64,000 bases of DNA from Strongyloides papillosus. Its lineage: Eukaryota; Nematoda; Chromadorea; Rhabditida; Strongyloididae. The notes under the pieces were generated by a model. The model made no database searches. It saw only the letters and a list, made by a program, of their open reading frames with translations, and was not told the origin of the DNA. Of this stretch, positions 25,177 to 37,759 are shown piece by piece (the first letter of the stretch is position 1; each line of letters starts with the position of its first letter). The translations under genes were made by a program, and so were the position numbers. The stretch spans positions 868,001-932,000 of the forward strand of contig SRSI01000009.1 in assembly GCA_005656395.1 (NCBI GenBank), in the 5' to 3' direction.

Positions 25177-28100
25177 TTAACATTTTATAAATGGAAGTTT
25201 TACTATCGTTTTGGCTGCACCGTCATTCTCCTTAATTCTAACTAATACGTCTCCATTTGACATATGATAAATATTGTGGAAGCTTTTTGTATTTTCAACG
25301 TTTCCTGATAACATCACATCATCGCCCTTTGAAAATAGAATACATTTAACATTAGAGTTATTGGTTGTTCTTACAAATACATGTAGATTAACATCAAATG
25401 ATGTTTTACATGATTGTGCTCTTAGTACTATAGTAAATTTTCTATAATCTTCATTTTCCTCCACAGTAGTAATATTGGTAATTTCTCCAACAAGTAGAAA
25501 TTTTTTTTTATCATAAAGATCTTTGTTAAATGATCTTTCTATCCTATCTGTCATCTCTATTTTACACATATCATTTGATGTACCCTCACCACAGAAACAT
25601 TTTTTACTATTTTGTAAACATAAATATTCAACATCAGAGTCCTTTTCCTTTGCATCTCCTTTGTTTTTTAAAAATCCAGTTCTATTATCAACAATTATTT
25701 TTCCCAATATTCCTTTAATAGGATGCCTAAGAATTATTTTAGTACCCATAAGCTTAATATCATTTGCTTCAGCTTTAACAGCTTTTTGTGTTAAGTTGTA
25801 TGACAATGTATCTTTGTCAGTGGATAATGGACCAATGAGGAAAACAACAGAATTATCAGTTCTATATGGCTTAGTTTTATACTTAATATTATCTTTATCC
25901 TCAAATATAACATATCCTTCATCATTATTAAATTTTAGTTCATAACCAGCACTATATAAACCATGTTCGAATTGAATCATATCTAAATTTTGGTTTTTTA
26001 AATTTTTTATTGTTACTATATGAGTTAGATCATTTTTTTCAGAGTACATTTTGACATCTATTTTTAATGGATATTCATTTTTTAACACATTTAGTTTTGT
26101 TAACATATTTCCTTCAACCAAGGCAACTTTTTTTCCATTACCTTTTGATTTAAATAGAATAGTTTTTGTTTGCGATGGGAAATGTATAACTTTACTCTTA
26201 CTATCAGATCCATAATCTTCCTGGGGAATAAAATGGCATGATGGTATACATTCCATTCTGATATCTAGCATTTTTTTATGACGATAGTTTCTTTTTTTCA
26301 TATCAAAAATAATATATTTATAAATCTCTTGTTCTAAAAATATTTCGTTAGCTAAGTTGGTATCACTACGCTTGTTTCTTGTTATTAGAGTATAATCTTG
26401 CAATTCACTTGTGCTTACGTTAGGGTAGTTTGTGGGAATTGAAAAATTATTTGTCACAGCGTATAATGCTAATATATTTATTAACATATTAGTATCTGGA
26501 TTTGAAATATATCTTTGACTACCCCTAAAAATATCTTCGCATTCATCAATTTTTTCTTGTATCCATGGCATTTTTTTAAAATTATAATTAAAACAATATA
26601 ATATATCATTCCAAGCAAAAATTCTTTTGTAATCATTACCACGCTTTGATGATGAAATATAAAAAAGTGTTGATAAAATGTCTTCTTTTTCTCTGTCCTC
26701 AAATTGAGAAAATATTTCATTTATTTCATTATCATTTTTTGATTTGTCATAAAATTTGCAAGAATTCAGTACATGTAAATAGATTCCATATAAAATATAT
26801 TTTTTATCGTCTTTTTCTACATCAAAGGGTAGCAAAATATATTCAATTAAATTACCATCTTTCATACTAATTTTAAGGAAATCCAATAATTTATTTATAT
26901 TAAAAAACATTTCATCTTTATTATTTTGCTTCGCATCACTTGTATATAGATCACAAATCATCATTGTATTTAGCATAGTAATCCATACATTATCACCTTT
27001 TATTACGTCTTCTATAGTACACGTTTTTATTTCTTTCGCATTATCGATAGTGTCAACAAAAAAATCATATTTATCACATTCAACCATGTACTTCTTAAGC
27101 TTAATTATGTTTGCCCATAGTGTATTAGAATAATCGATATTTAAATATTCATTTTCGGGAATTTCTTCTTTTATTATAAATTCATTTATAAAGTCTTTTT
27201 TTAATTTTTTGTAAAATATGGACGATAATTCACTCATAATCCAATAGATGTGTGAATCACCATACTTTGATAAAATTTCACGTTTTCTTCTGTCGTTATT
27301 ATTATCTTCCATATGATACATTCTTGGTTCTGATAATGTAACCATTAAATTACCAACTATTTCGTCCTTTCCTGGAACAATCGTAATATTTGTTATCAAT
27401 TCACTTGTTTTTTCATCTCTTTTTTCAGTAATAATAAAATTTTTATCTTTATCCAATTCGTTTTCGCTAAATAATTCTGACTTTTTATCTGGGTTAATAA
27501 TAAAAAAAGTGCTTTTAAAATCAACTCTAATATCAGGCAAAATTTTTACACTCTTCTTAATAATATCATATACATCATTTGATTCACAAGCAAATGTTTT
27601 GTCATCTTCAACATGTCTACGCAAAGAAAAAGATATTATTTCATTATTATTCTCTTCAAAAAATATTACTTCGAATTTTTTTGTTGCTACATTATTTACT
27701 GTTGTGCTTTTTAATGAAAAGTGACTGTTGTCTGCTAAACTACCATCTCTTCCTCGATTTTGACAGGAATTTTTTGTCCCTTTGTCCATACAAATATAAA
27801 GCTTAAAGTATTATAATAAAAAATAATTAAAATAAAAAAAATTTACATTATCAAATGATGAATTGGATAAGCTGTGTACTGTAACACTTATATCAATTGT
27901 TTCCAAAGCTCTTATTGTTGATGGGAGATTAATTTCAATAAAAAAATCTTTTCTATATTCTAATTCTTGATTGTATTTTATTGGACAGGTATAAGTAGTT
28001 GATGGTTTCCAAAAATCAGCATCCACTATCCAAGTTGTTATTGAATGAGGTGGGATGAAATTAAATGATGCAAATCCATTATCATCTAAAGTAAATTCAT

Positions 28101-31100
28101 CGAATATCCATACTTCTGGAAAGAAATCTCTTATCTCAGAATTTCTAATATTATTATCATAATTATTATTATCATCCTCTATTATTGTGTCGTCATAAAT
28201 GTTTTGTGAAAGTTTTTTTGTTGTGTATCTATTTTTTATTGCTGGCATATTTTTAAATATTTGTTTCATCACATTAATTGAACTTAATTTAGTGTCATTA
28301 TAAAAATCTTGTTGTTCTTTATTTCTTTGAATTAGATTTTTTATGGCTTCTTTTATTAAATTTGTACACTTGTTTGATATCCAATATGAACTATTACCAA
28401 ATGTAGGTGGCTTGTTTTGCGGAGAGAATGTTTTTATATTAATATAATTTTTACAAATCTCAAAAATTTCGTCAAAAAGGTCATTAATAGGTTTAAAATT
28501 TCTTATAATATCTCCTTCAATTTCCGGTGGTAATGGATTAAAAACATTTTTAGATGAGAAAAATCCATCTAAATTTAATAATTTTTCCAAATTCCAAAAA
28601 TCATCTTTAAGTTTATTACTATTATCAAAAAATGTAATCCTCTTATCATAAACTTTCATTAAAGCTAAACCGTTATCTGGACCTTTAATATGCCCTTGAT
28701 AAGTATCGTTAAAAAATAAAATTGTTTTTTTTGATGAAACAAAATAATTTGTATTTTGACAAAGATTACTTCCGATAAATAATATCATATCAATAATTTT
28801 AGTATTTGTTGTGCTAAAAACAATTAAATAATTTGTACCCACCATTTCTGACTTAATTTTCACATTAATTATTTTATCTTTGACTAGACCAAACATCACT
28901 ACACGATTGTGTTTATTCATAATTATATAGTTTAAGTTATTGTCATCACTATTAACATTAAATATAACGTTCTCTTCGAATTGAAAAACAGCTGCCGTGG
29001 AGAAAGATTTTATAATTTCATTACTATTTAATACCGGTACTAATATTTTTATTATGCTTCTCATTTTGGCACTCCTTCCTTCAACCAACAAAATTTTGCA
29101 ATTTTCAATGTTTTCTAAATTTATGTATAATATTTTACTGTATTCTGTATCAATGTTGTTAACAATTGTGTCATTAAATGTCATAGTATTAAAGCAACTA
29201 ACAGAAATGTTTATTTGACCTGTATCATATAAAGAATTCATATTTTTTAACTAAAAAAAAGTAAACAATTTAAAAATTTATATATGCAAAAGATTGTTTT
29301 CCTTATTAAAAAAAACTAAACTACAATGACTTACAATAAAGTACAATTTTTTTTCCGTTGTTGTTACATAAGGTTTTAAAAGAATAATATCAAAATTTTT
29401 TCCCATTATATCAATACTGAACATTTTTTCTAAACTGTTACCGCTACTTAATTCTGTAAAGATCCCTTTCAATTGTACAAAACGTCCTTTTTTTATATTG
29501 TCACAAGAGTCAACAATATCTTTTAAATTAACTATACTCCTTTTTATGCCATTCATTACCTGAATAAGTGATAAACAAATTATAAAAATACAATATATTT
29601 ATGTTTTTATTAGATAATTTTTTTCTAAATTATATTTTATTATTTTTTATCATTGGCATTTTATAATTAAAAAAAAAACTAAAAAAATAAAAAATAATTT
29701 CATTTTATCTCAGTCTATTTTTTTACATCATACCCTTCATACTAATTTACACAATAAATATAAATAAAAAAATTTGATATTTATTTTTTGAATGTTTTTC
29801 ATTTATTAAAATTTGAGTTTTTGTTTCTTTACGTATAAAAAGTGATACTTTTATATTGACGTTTAATTAATTTTTTATACGTCTTTTCAGAAAGAATTTT
29901 AGAGTATAAATTTATATGTTTAAGTATCATCCATATTTTGTTGGCAATATATGTAATAATGATTACGTCGTATTTGATAAAATACTTAATAATGATTATA
30001 AATAAAAAAACTACAGTGTACATCTTTTAAAGCTGTATTATCCATGTTTGCATATCCGTCTATTTCCATAACTTATTACATACTAAATAATAAAAATTTT
30101 AATAAATATACCTATTTAAATTAATAAATGTCTCAGTTGTTAAATTTTGTAATTGCAACCAAAGATTTCCCTAATTAAAAATATATTTACCTACATATTT
30201 TTATGTTTCATTAAAAAAATTTTATAATTATCTTTTATTTTCCAAATATTTTATTATTCTATAAAAATTTCTACTTAAATTATTATTTTAAAGTAGATAT
30301 TATTTAAATTAAGATAAAACGAAAGTATGAATCTAGTTTTTATAAAAATTATTTATCTTTTTATTTGTTTATAGTCCAGTTAACATTAAATTTAAAAAAA
30401 AAATGAATAATAGTGAAATAACGAACAATATTTTATCAAATGATACTGTTGATATCATAGATGATGGTATTCCTCCAGCACCACTATTTAGCGACTATAT
30501 TGAAATAATGTATCTTGGTTCTATTTTCATAATTGGGATACCGTTAAATTTTATTGTATTTAAGAAATTAAAACAAAAAAATGTCAGTTTGAGTCATAGT
30601 TCTAACGTAAGTAAATATTTTTTCTAAAAAATTTATCTTATATTTTTTAAGAAAGGATTTATTCTAATGAAAATGCATCTAAATTTAAGTGATTTTTCCA
30701 TTCTTCTATGTAATGCCTTTGGAAAATTTTGTTGGATATTAACATATCAATGGAAAGGAGGTGATCCACTATGTAGAATATTTAATTTTTTAAACATGTT
30801 TACATTATATTTGAATAGTAATATTATTGTATCTATTGCTTTAGATAGACTACGTAATGTTGTTGCAGCAAAAAGGATAAAAGTTCAAAAAAAGGAAATA
30901 GCAATTATAAAAATATACATGGCTTTTTCATGGACGTTTGCAATATTGTTTTCATTACCACAATTATATGTGTGGGAAGTTAAGAATATTTTTAAAAATA
31001 TTGATGATGGTTGGTATCAATGTACAGATATATGGACGTTGTCTAAATATTTTCCCTCTGATTACAAAAATTCTAAAAATACTTTTACAAATTTTATATT

Positions 31101-34100
31101 AGATGAAAGTATCGAAACATTTTATAATATATCTCATCTTGTTCTTGTTTTTTGGCTGCCTATTTTAATTATGATTTTTTGTTATATAGTTATTGCAGTG
31201 AAAATAATTCATTTTCAAATTAAAAGTCCTCTGAGAAAAGATACAAAAAGGCAACGTCATGAAATGTCCTATTGTGAGGGTGAAATGTTCGATAGCACTT
31301 ATTTATCAGAATCGTCGATGGCAAGAAATGTTCATAAATATCTTATTACTAAAACACAAAAGTTTTCGGAAACATCTGGAGGATATGTAAATGAAAGAAA
31401 TGAAAAAAGTAGTGAATCATTAATAAGAACAATTTACAATAATATTAAAGGAGGAGATAAAAACTTTAATAATAAAAAAAGTTTTACATTTTCTCTCCCA
31501 GCTATGAGTGTCAAATCTGTACATCAAGATAGTGGTATGTTTTTTTTTTAATTTTCTTCTAGATAATTATCCCAAATTCAATAATATTTTTTTAACACAT
31601 ATTATTTTTAAAAGTTTTTTTTAATAATTCATTGACATTTAGTTTGCCAATTTGTTTTAATATTTAGTTACTTCCTCTTCTTTTTAGTATGAGAATGTAT
31701 AAATGAATTATTAGTATAAACAAATATTTAGAATTTTCACTAACTTATAAATGTATATTTTTTCAGAACAAGAGAAGAAAAAGTTAGGACCATCTAGATC
31801 ATTGTTTGTAACTGGAGCTGATACTCTCGTGTGCAATACTACTGTTAAATCACAGACAAATGTATCTCTTTCACAAGTTGGTACACAACCATTTCTAGAT
31901 TACCCAAAAGGGAGAAATCAAAAAACTCGTCAAAGTTGGCGTAGGCAAATAAGAGGAAAAATGTTCAGAACTGCCTTTTTAGTGGTACTTGCACATATCT
32001 TCTTTTGGTTTCCATATAATATGATCTCATTAATGAAATATGTAAACGCTGATCTTCATGAGAAATTAAGTGAGCATGCGAATGTTTTTAAAGATATGCA
32101 ATATTTATTAACAATTATTAACCCATTTTTGTATGGTTTCAATTAAAAATATGTAAATATTTTAACAATAAATAAATATAACTTTTTATCCATAAATCTC
32201 GCGTTTTAATATAAAATGAAATTTATTTACTTCTAATTTTTTATACTAAAGAAGGTCTTTTTGTTGTGTAAATATGTAAAACAAAATTGTGTGGTAAATA
32301 TGTGAATAATAAAAATTAATGAAGATATTATACTTTCAAAGAATACTTTTTAAAATTTGTTGAATGTCCAATATATCCTTTTTTAAAAAGCTAAAGAGGA
32401 TATATTACTAAGTAAAATGCTCATTAAAAAATATACAAAAAATCAAGAAGGAAGATTAAAGTTAAAGAATGTTACTTAAAATTCATTTACTCTCTCGTTT
32501 TGACTAAAAGGAAACATATTGTTTTAAAAAAAAGGAATAAAATATTTTATCATTTTTATTATTTTTTCCATAACGTTACTTATATTACTTGCAATCTAAT
32601 AAAAATTTATTTATTAAATAATTTCTATAAATAGACTTAGTGATAAAACGAAGAAAAAATAACCTACAATATTGAAATAAATTAACTTTATAGTTAACTT
32701 ATATTTAAATTAATTTTGCAAACTTGCATATTTTTTATATAAATATATAAAATTCTATTAATTAAAATAAATAAATATATATTTATTTATTTAACATATA
32801 CATATAAATAATAATAAGGTGAAATGTATTTGAAATAAAGGAACTTTTTAATAACCGACTTTTAAATATTTTTATAATTCTTATACTTTTTTCCTTTACC
32901 AATATTTTATATAAGAATAATTTTTACTAAGTTTTTCATCTTTTTTGATTCAAATTTTGTTTTACTAATTAAAATAATTTTTGTAGAGTTAAATAAAAGG
33001 ATATGTCTTTATTTTATCCCTTTATAATATATTTCTCTAAATTTTATAAATATAATTATATTCCAATTAAAAAATTTTTTTTCGAAAGTTGGAAAATCAA
33101 ACATTATTCTTAATTTCAGTTCAATATTTAAATGTGGGTTTATTTCAATTCTTATGTTACCTTAAGCATATATTTTATATAGAAAGAGAGCGTTTCTAAT
33201 TAACAAAAACTAATTATGATCATAATACCGGAAAGTAATACTGTATATGACTAATTTTAATAAGTTACTCTACAAAAAAATCTGGGTAGTAGAAGAGTGT
33301 TTATCTTAGAATCTCAATGATGTTTCCTTATATCATTTTATAATTTTTAAAAAATTTTTGTAATGCCTACATGAATTTTCTAAAATTGCCGTTCCATAAT
33401 ATTTAGTAATATCATAGTAAAAATTTTTTGTTTCCTAATTACAAAATTTTAATGAATTATTTATTTCAATAATATTAAATTTTTAGCATTTTTTGTTTTT
33501 TCCTTATGAATATAATCTAAAAAAAATTAAGTATTTAAAAATAATATAAACTATTATTAATTAAATTAATTTTTGGTGAAACAACATAATCAGGTGTTTA
33601 TATGATTCTTGATTCCATGACATTCCAAACAGATGTTACATTATTTACATCATCGCTTAATAATCATACATCACCCCTTCAAAAAAACTTAATTAAAATA
33701 AATGAAAAAGGAAGTCTTCTTACAGTTATGGATTTGGATAAAAAAGAACTATATCAACATACATTTTTTGATTTTGCAGAAATTTTTTTTCTTCTTACTA
33801 TTGTTTTTATTGGAACCTACATGAATATCAAAGGTCACCTTCATCATTATCATATAAGGCAATTATCCAGTGCCAGAGGAAAGATTAATGGTAGAGTGAA
33901 TAATCATTTTCATGGGGGAAGTTTTAAAATTTTTATAATTCATCTTTCAATAACTGATTTTTTTATTATGTATGCACATGGTGTTATTGAAGCTATTTGG
34001 ATTTATACAAAAAGTTGGGAGTTTGGTAATATTTCATGTAAATTTTTTAAATATTTTTCTACATTTTCATATTATGCTAACGCATATATGGTAACTATGA

Positions 34101-36154
34101 TTGGAATGGATAGACTTATCTCAGTTTACGCTAAATATAATGAAAGTAAGTTAAAAATATAATTAATTTGTTATTATATATTGTTTAAGAATCAACATTA
34201 AGAAAATATCTTATGAGTGCTTCTGCCTGGATGGTAGGAGGTATCTTAGCTATGCCGCAAATTTTCATTTGGCAAACATATGAACCTTACAAATGTTATA
34301 CTCAATGTGTAACAATTTTTGCAATTGCTGAACATGAAAACCTAACTGAAATAGATGGATATAAGATAGATAAATTAAAATATATATATGAATTATATCA
34401 TCAAATATTTGTTAGTTGGTTTCCATTTATTATTCTTTTAATAACTTATATTTTAATACTTGTAAAAATAATGAAACTATCATTTGAAACGTTACAAAGA
34501 TTATTGCCACAATTTATAAGTAAAAACAAGTGTGTATGGAATTTTAGTAATAGAGATAGACAAAGTAAAAAGGAGGAAACTTTATCTAATGCTCCATCAA
34601 CATCTGAGTTTGAATTGGTACCAGATTTTAAATTCAATACCAAAAAAAATTATAAAATGAACTTGAAAGATAAAAAAACTGATAGTATAAAAGAATCATC
34701 TATTATAGATGAGATTGAAGAAGTTGTTCCGTTTATTGATGTAAATAAAAAAACTAAAGAAAAATGTATAACAAATATAAATAAACATAGAAAAAAGGGT
34801 GATGAAACAATGTCAGATCATTATAAAGACTTTTCTTCTTCAAGTTTTGAAATACCTAGACTTTCACATGCATCAATTCGTAATACAGTCGCTTCAGAAA
34901 TATCTTCAACAGGTTCTGTTATATTAACATCACCAAATGGTATAAGAAGATATTATATTCCATTTTGGAGGAGAAAATGGCATTTTAAAATTTTTACGAC
35001 AGCTGTTCTTATTGTTTGTGTTCATTTTTTAATATGGCTTCCATATTCAACTATTAGTGTAATAAGATTCATTGATGAGGAATTATATAATTATTTATCG
35101 CCAACTATAGGAAGATTTTGTGAAACACTAATACTTATTAATTCAATAATTAATCCTATCTTATATCAACTTAATAAATAAATAAATGTGATAGGGGAAT
35201 TGATAAATTAATAATAAAAAATTAATTTTTTTAGTTTAACTTACCTCTGGACCAATCAAAGTAATTGTATTTTTATTATCACATATTCCTTCAATTTCAA
35301 TATTTCCTATGGCATCTTTACCAATACTATGTCTGGCAACAGCATTAATTTCATATATCAATTCATCATTAGTAGGCTTAACATCTATGAAAAAATTATA
35401 CATTGGTAAAGCATAATCTTGAACAAAAATGGAGGTATTGAAATGATGTGATGGAATATTGTAGGAAGATGTTGGGTGAACTAATATGGTCCATCTTCCT
35501 GAACAGTTGTATTTTGGTAACGTAAACTCATAATGGTAAAAACTTCCTTTCCATGAATAATAAACTTTTTGGATAACTATTTTTACTTTTCTTGAATCCT
35601 GTAAAATTGTTTTTTTTTTATTGTTTATAAATTATACTTACAAGAATAGAGAATGTCAGTGGATAATTATAAATTGTACCATCATCTTTTATTGGTAATG
35701 CTACAATTCTAACTTTTTCATTTGGTCTATATATTTTTTTATCACTTTGAATATAAATATGTTTTATATTAACACCACCATATATCTTAAAACTTTCTTT
35801 TTTACCATCAATTTCGAAATTAAAAAGATAAATATTATGAGTTGGTAAATTTGGTATTTGAAGTAATGTTAATTCTTTATTCGATAAAGAAATAGATGAA
35901 TTTTCTACTACATTTTTATCATTTTCATTATTATAAATGGAGTAGGTAAGTTGATAGTTATCACTTTCTTCTAAATTCCATCCTGGTAATATTATAAATT
36001 TCCCTATTCCGCGCCAAGGAATAAAATCAGGTGCAACAATTAAAAACTTTTTATCAGGAGAAACATTATAACCATTAACAAAAGTTAACAATATTAATAT
36101 GGTAAATAACAGAATAAAATTCTTAAAAAAATTTAAGAATAGTAAATTAGACAT
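25177..36154 (-). CDS. Complement C3-like macroglobulin/thioester-family protein with C-terminal NTR-like domain; thioester motif absent
   Basis: Secreted protein of the alpha-2-macroglobulin/complement superfamily. Five exons: 35642-36154, 35245-35598, 29335-29559, 27847-29250, 25177-27801, all joined in phase 0 (introns 43, 5,685, 84 and 45 nt), 1,706 residues. Exon 1 has a signal peptide and MG2 strand IYIQSDKKIYRPNEKVRIVA (family IFIQTDKPIYRPG). Exon 2 has FVQDYALPMYNF (MG3). Exons 3-4 rebuild MG4 (FTELSSG...FILKNMNSLYDTGQ). Exon 4 has MG6 (GPDNGLALMKVYDKRI) and the post-bait block FPEVWIFDEFTLDDNGFASF. Exon 5 has a degenerate helical thioester domain where YGCGEQ is replaced by YGDSHI (about residue 1012), possible furin sites DRRKR and RNKR, an MG8-like region, and an NTR/C345C-like tail (KKCFCGEGTSNDMC to the final IKC). 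Total length matches vertebrate C3. No anaphylatoxin domain was recognised. Two GPCR genes lie in intron 2. Confidence 0.82.
30403..32146 (+). CDS. Rhodopsin-family peptide GPCR (GnRH/AKH-receptor-related), nested in an intron of the C3-like gene
   Basis: Seven-TM receptor, 488 residues, exons 30403-30606, 30652-31534 and 31767-32146 (donors GTAAGT and GTATGT; acceptors TTTTTTAAG and TTTTTTCAG). Visible features: N-glycosylation sites in the N-terminus; TM1 IEIMYLGSIFIIGIPLNFIV; TM2 LNLSDFSILLCN; a conserved Cys before TM3 (DPLCRIF); an ALDRL motif at the end of TM3; ECL2 Cys (WYQCTD); TM5 VLVFWLPILIMIFCYIVI; a long third loop; TM6 FLVVLAHIFFWFPYN; TM7 LLTIINPFLYGFN and an immediate stop. Pattern recall places it nearest the nematode gonadotropin-releasing-hormone-receptor-related (gnrr) group, which is not certain. 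There is no cytoplasmic tail after the NPxxY-equivalent. A second receptor of similar build lies 1.5 kb downstream. Confidence 0.82.
32147..33601. other. Spacer between the two nested GPCR genes
   Basis: AT-rich, with no coding frame seen. It should hold the 3' end of the first receptor and the promoter of the second, and is at the same time intron sequence of the C3-like gene. It contains a 28-bp perfect AT palindrome (separate entry). Confidence 0.5.
32765..32792. repeat. Perfect 28-bp AT palindrome
   Basis: Three AAAT units and AT, followed by their exact reverse complement. It can form a hairpin or cruciform. In so AT-rich a genome, chance or slippage is a sufficient explanation. Confidence 0.5.
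33602..35181 (+). CDS. Second rhodopsin-family peptide GPCR (GnRH/AKH-receptor-related), nested
   Basis: Seven-TM receptor, 511 residues, exons 33602-34145 and 34190-35181 (donor GTAAGT, acceptor TTGTTTAAG, phase 1). Features: TM1 FFDFAEIFFLLTIVFIGTYM; TM2 IFIIHLSITDFFIMYAHGVI; Cys before TM3 (NISCKFF); GMDRLISVYA at the end of TM3; TM4 SAWMVGGILAMPQIFIW; ECL2 Cys (CYTQCVTIF); TM5 IFVSWFPFIILLITYILILV; a third loop of about 150 polar residues; TM6 FTTAVLIVCVHFLIWLPYS; TM7 LINSIINPILYQLNK and a stop. The PQIFIW and QC.T.FA features fit the GnRH/AKH receptor branch. It resembles the first nested receptor in the WRR basic motif before TM6, in FxxWxPY and in lacking a C-terminal tail. It ends 64 bp before exon 2 of the C3-like gene on the opposite strand. 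Confidence 0.82.
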
Positions 36155-36853
36155 AATTTTATTTTAAAAAATCTTATTGTGGAAAAAAAAATTAAATATA
36201 CTTCTTAAAAATAATCAATATAAGAGTAAGTAATAAATTATCAGTTTCAAAATTTACCAAATCAACGGCAATAAAAATTTGTGCATAAAACGCCAATTGA
36301 CACAGCTGTTATTGAAAGATAAATTAATTTAATCACTTATTTGCAAACGGTAGAAAATCATAACAACATTAAGAGAAGTACTATGATTATTTGATTAAAT
36401 TTTTAATTGGCATACAATTAGAAATAAATAATACACGTTTTTTTGATATAAAGAAATCCTTATTATATTTTACTTTTTATTAACATTACTTAATTTTATG
36501 ATATATCTGTTTGACCTATGTGTTACGAAAGGTATTTTTATAACATTGTAGTTATTTTATTTCAAAATGTCTACAATATATCTAAATTTCTGCGTTTTAC
36601 AAAGTAAGAATGTGTTAATTTGTATTTATATGAATCATTTTTTGATCATTATCTATAATTTAAGAATGTCATACTAAATATTTTACCATTAAATAATATT
36701 ATTTTATTTTATCTAATTTACATATCTTTACTGCAAGTTAATGGTATAGCATAATAATAAAATACACAACAAACTTTTTAAACATAATAAAAAATATTTA
36801 AAAAAGCGTTAAAAAAAGACATTTATTTTAAACATTTTTTACAAATGGTAATC
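36155..36853. other. Intergenic: C3-like promoter side and gamma-SNAP 3' side
   Basis: AT-rich, 700 bp, both neighbours on the minus strand. It contains the upstream sequence of the C3-like gene. No coding frame seen. Confidence 0.5.
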
Positions 36854-37759
36854 TTATTTAAGATCATCCTCATCTTCATTCTCAAATGTAATACCACTAC
36901 TTTCAACTCCATTAATATCAGGGGCCCTGATTTTTTTTATTAATCTTAAATAGTCATTATCCATTGAACGTATAAGACCATTCTTTAGCAAATTTTGGAA
37001 ATTATCATCATCGCCATCTTCATATGCTTTAATCAAATTTCCACATATAGCAGCCTCTTGGGATAATTCAAAGCCATCTGCTTGGAAACACCTATTAAGT
37101 AACTTTGATGTTTCAATTGTATCCCCTTTAGCCAAACCTAATATGGTCAATGACAATGAAAGTTGTCCAACTTTGAGATAATCTTTCGTCTCAACATATT
37201 TATCAATTTCATCATTTATAATTTTAATTGCTTTATCATATTTTTCACTTCTAATATACAAATTCGTTAGTCTATTCATAAATTCACCTGCCATCTTACT
37301 TCTATCTGTTTGTTGGACCAATGCTAAACCTTTCTCATACATTGTAATTGCAGTTTCAGGCTCAGAATATTCAAACCACTTTGCACATTTATCAATAGTT
37401 AAAGAGGCCGTGTCCATACTACCAGAAAGTACATAACTTTCACAAGCTTCCTGAATATATTTAGCGGCAGAGATACTTTCTTTTAAATCTTTACATATTG
37501 ACGCAGCATTCTCTTTTGCTTTAGCTTCATGGAAAAAATTTCTATTTAAGTGATGATTTTTAGAGGCATTTAAATAACAATCTCTGGCATTTTTTAAATC
37601 ATTAGCATTTTTATAACAAACTGCGGCACGCTCGTACTCCATTGCAGCCATATCAAAATCTGGTTTGAATTTCATTTTAAAAACAGATGTTTTTAAATGT
37701 TCTTCGGCTTTCGCTATACATGCTTTAGCTTCCTTTATTCTACTATCGTTACCAGACAT
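36854..37759 (-). CDS. Gamma-SNAP (soluble NSF attachment protein gamma)
   Basis: Adaptor that links NSF to SNARE complexes for disassembly during membrane traffic. Single exon, 301 residues, close to the usual 312. The N-terminus reads IKEAKACIAKAEEHLKTSVF, then KMKFKPDFDMAAMEYERAA, which matches gamma-SNAP (eglehlakAEKyLKTgflKWKPDyDsAAsEYgkAA) rather than alpha/beta-SNAP. TPR-like helical pairs follow: FHEAKAKENAASICKDLKES, KYIQEACESYVLSGSMDTAS, EPETAITMYEKGLALVQQ, EKYDKAIKIINDEI. The C-terminal block NGLIRSMDNDYLRLIKKI corresponds to the gamma-SNAP MDNDYAKL motif. The tail is acidic (ENEDEDDLK), as in the family. It is followed at a distance by the C3-like gene. Confidence 0.9.
   Translation of the reverse strand: MSGNDSRIKEAKACIAKAEEHLKTSVFKMKFKPDFDMAAMEYERAAVCYKNANDLKNARDCYLNASKNHHLNRNFFHEAKAKENAASICKDLKESISAAKYIQEACESYVLSGSMDTASLTIDKCAKWFEYSEPETAITMYEKGLALVQQTDRSKMAGEFMNRLTNLYIRSEKYDKAIKIINDEIDKYVETKDYLKVGQLSLSLTILGLAKGDTIETSKLLNRCFQADGFELSQEAAICGNLIKAYEDGDDDNFQNLLKNGLIRSMDNDYLRLIKKIRAPDINGVESSGITFENEDEDDLK

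Noticed and set aside
27847..28600. Anaphylatoxin-like domain in the C3-like protein
   Set aside because: The CC...C...CC pattern expected for this module is absent; only isolated Cys are present.
27802..29556. Treating the frames at 29278-29556, 27811-29241 and 25177-27789 as three separate genes
   Set aside because: They join in phase 0 at good splice sites, and the macroglobulin domain order runs straight through, so they are exons of one gene.
29829..30023. 64-codon minus-strand frame inside the large intron
   Set aside because: No macroglobulin pattern, and the exons on either side already join in phase.
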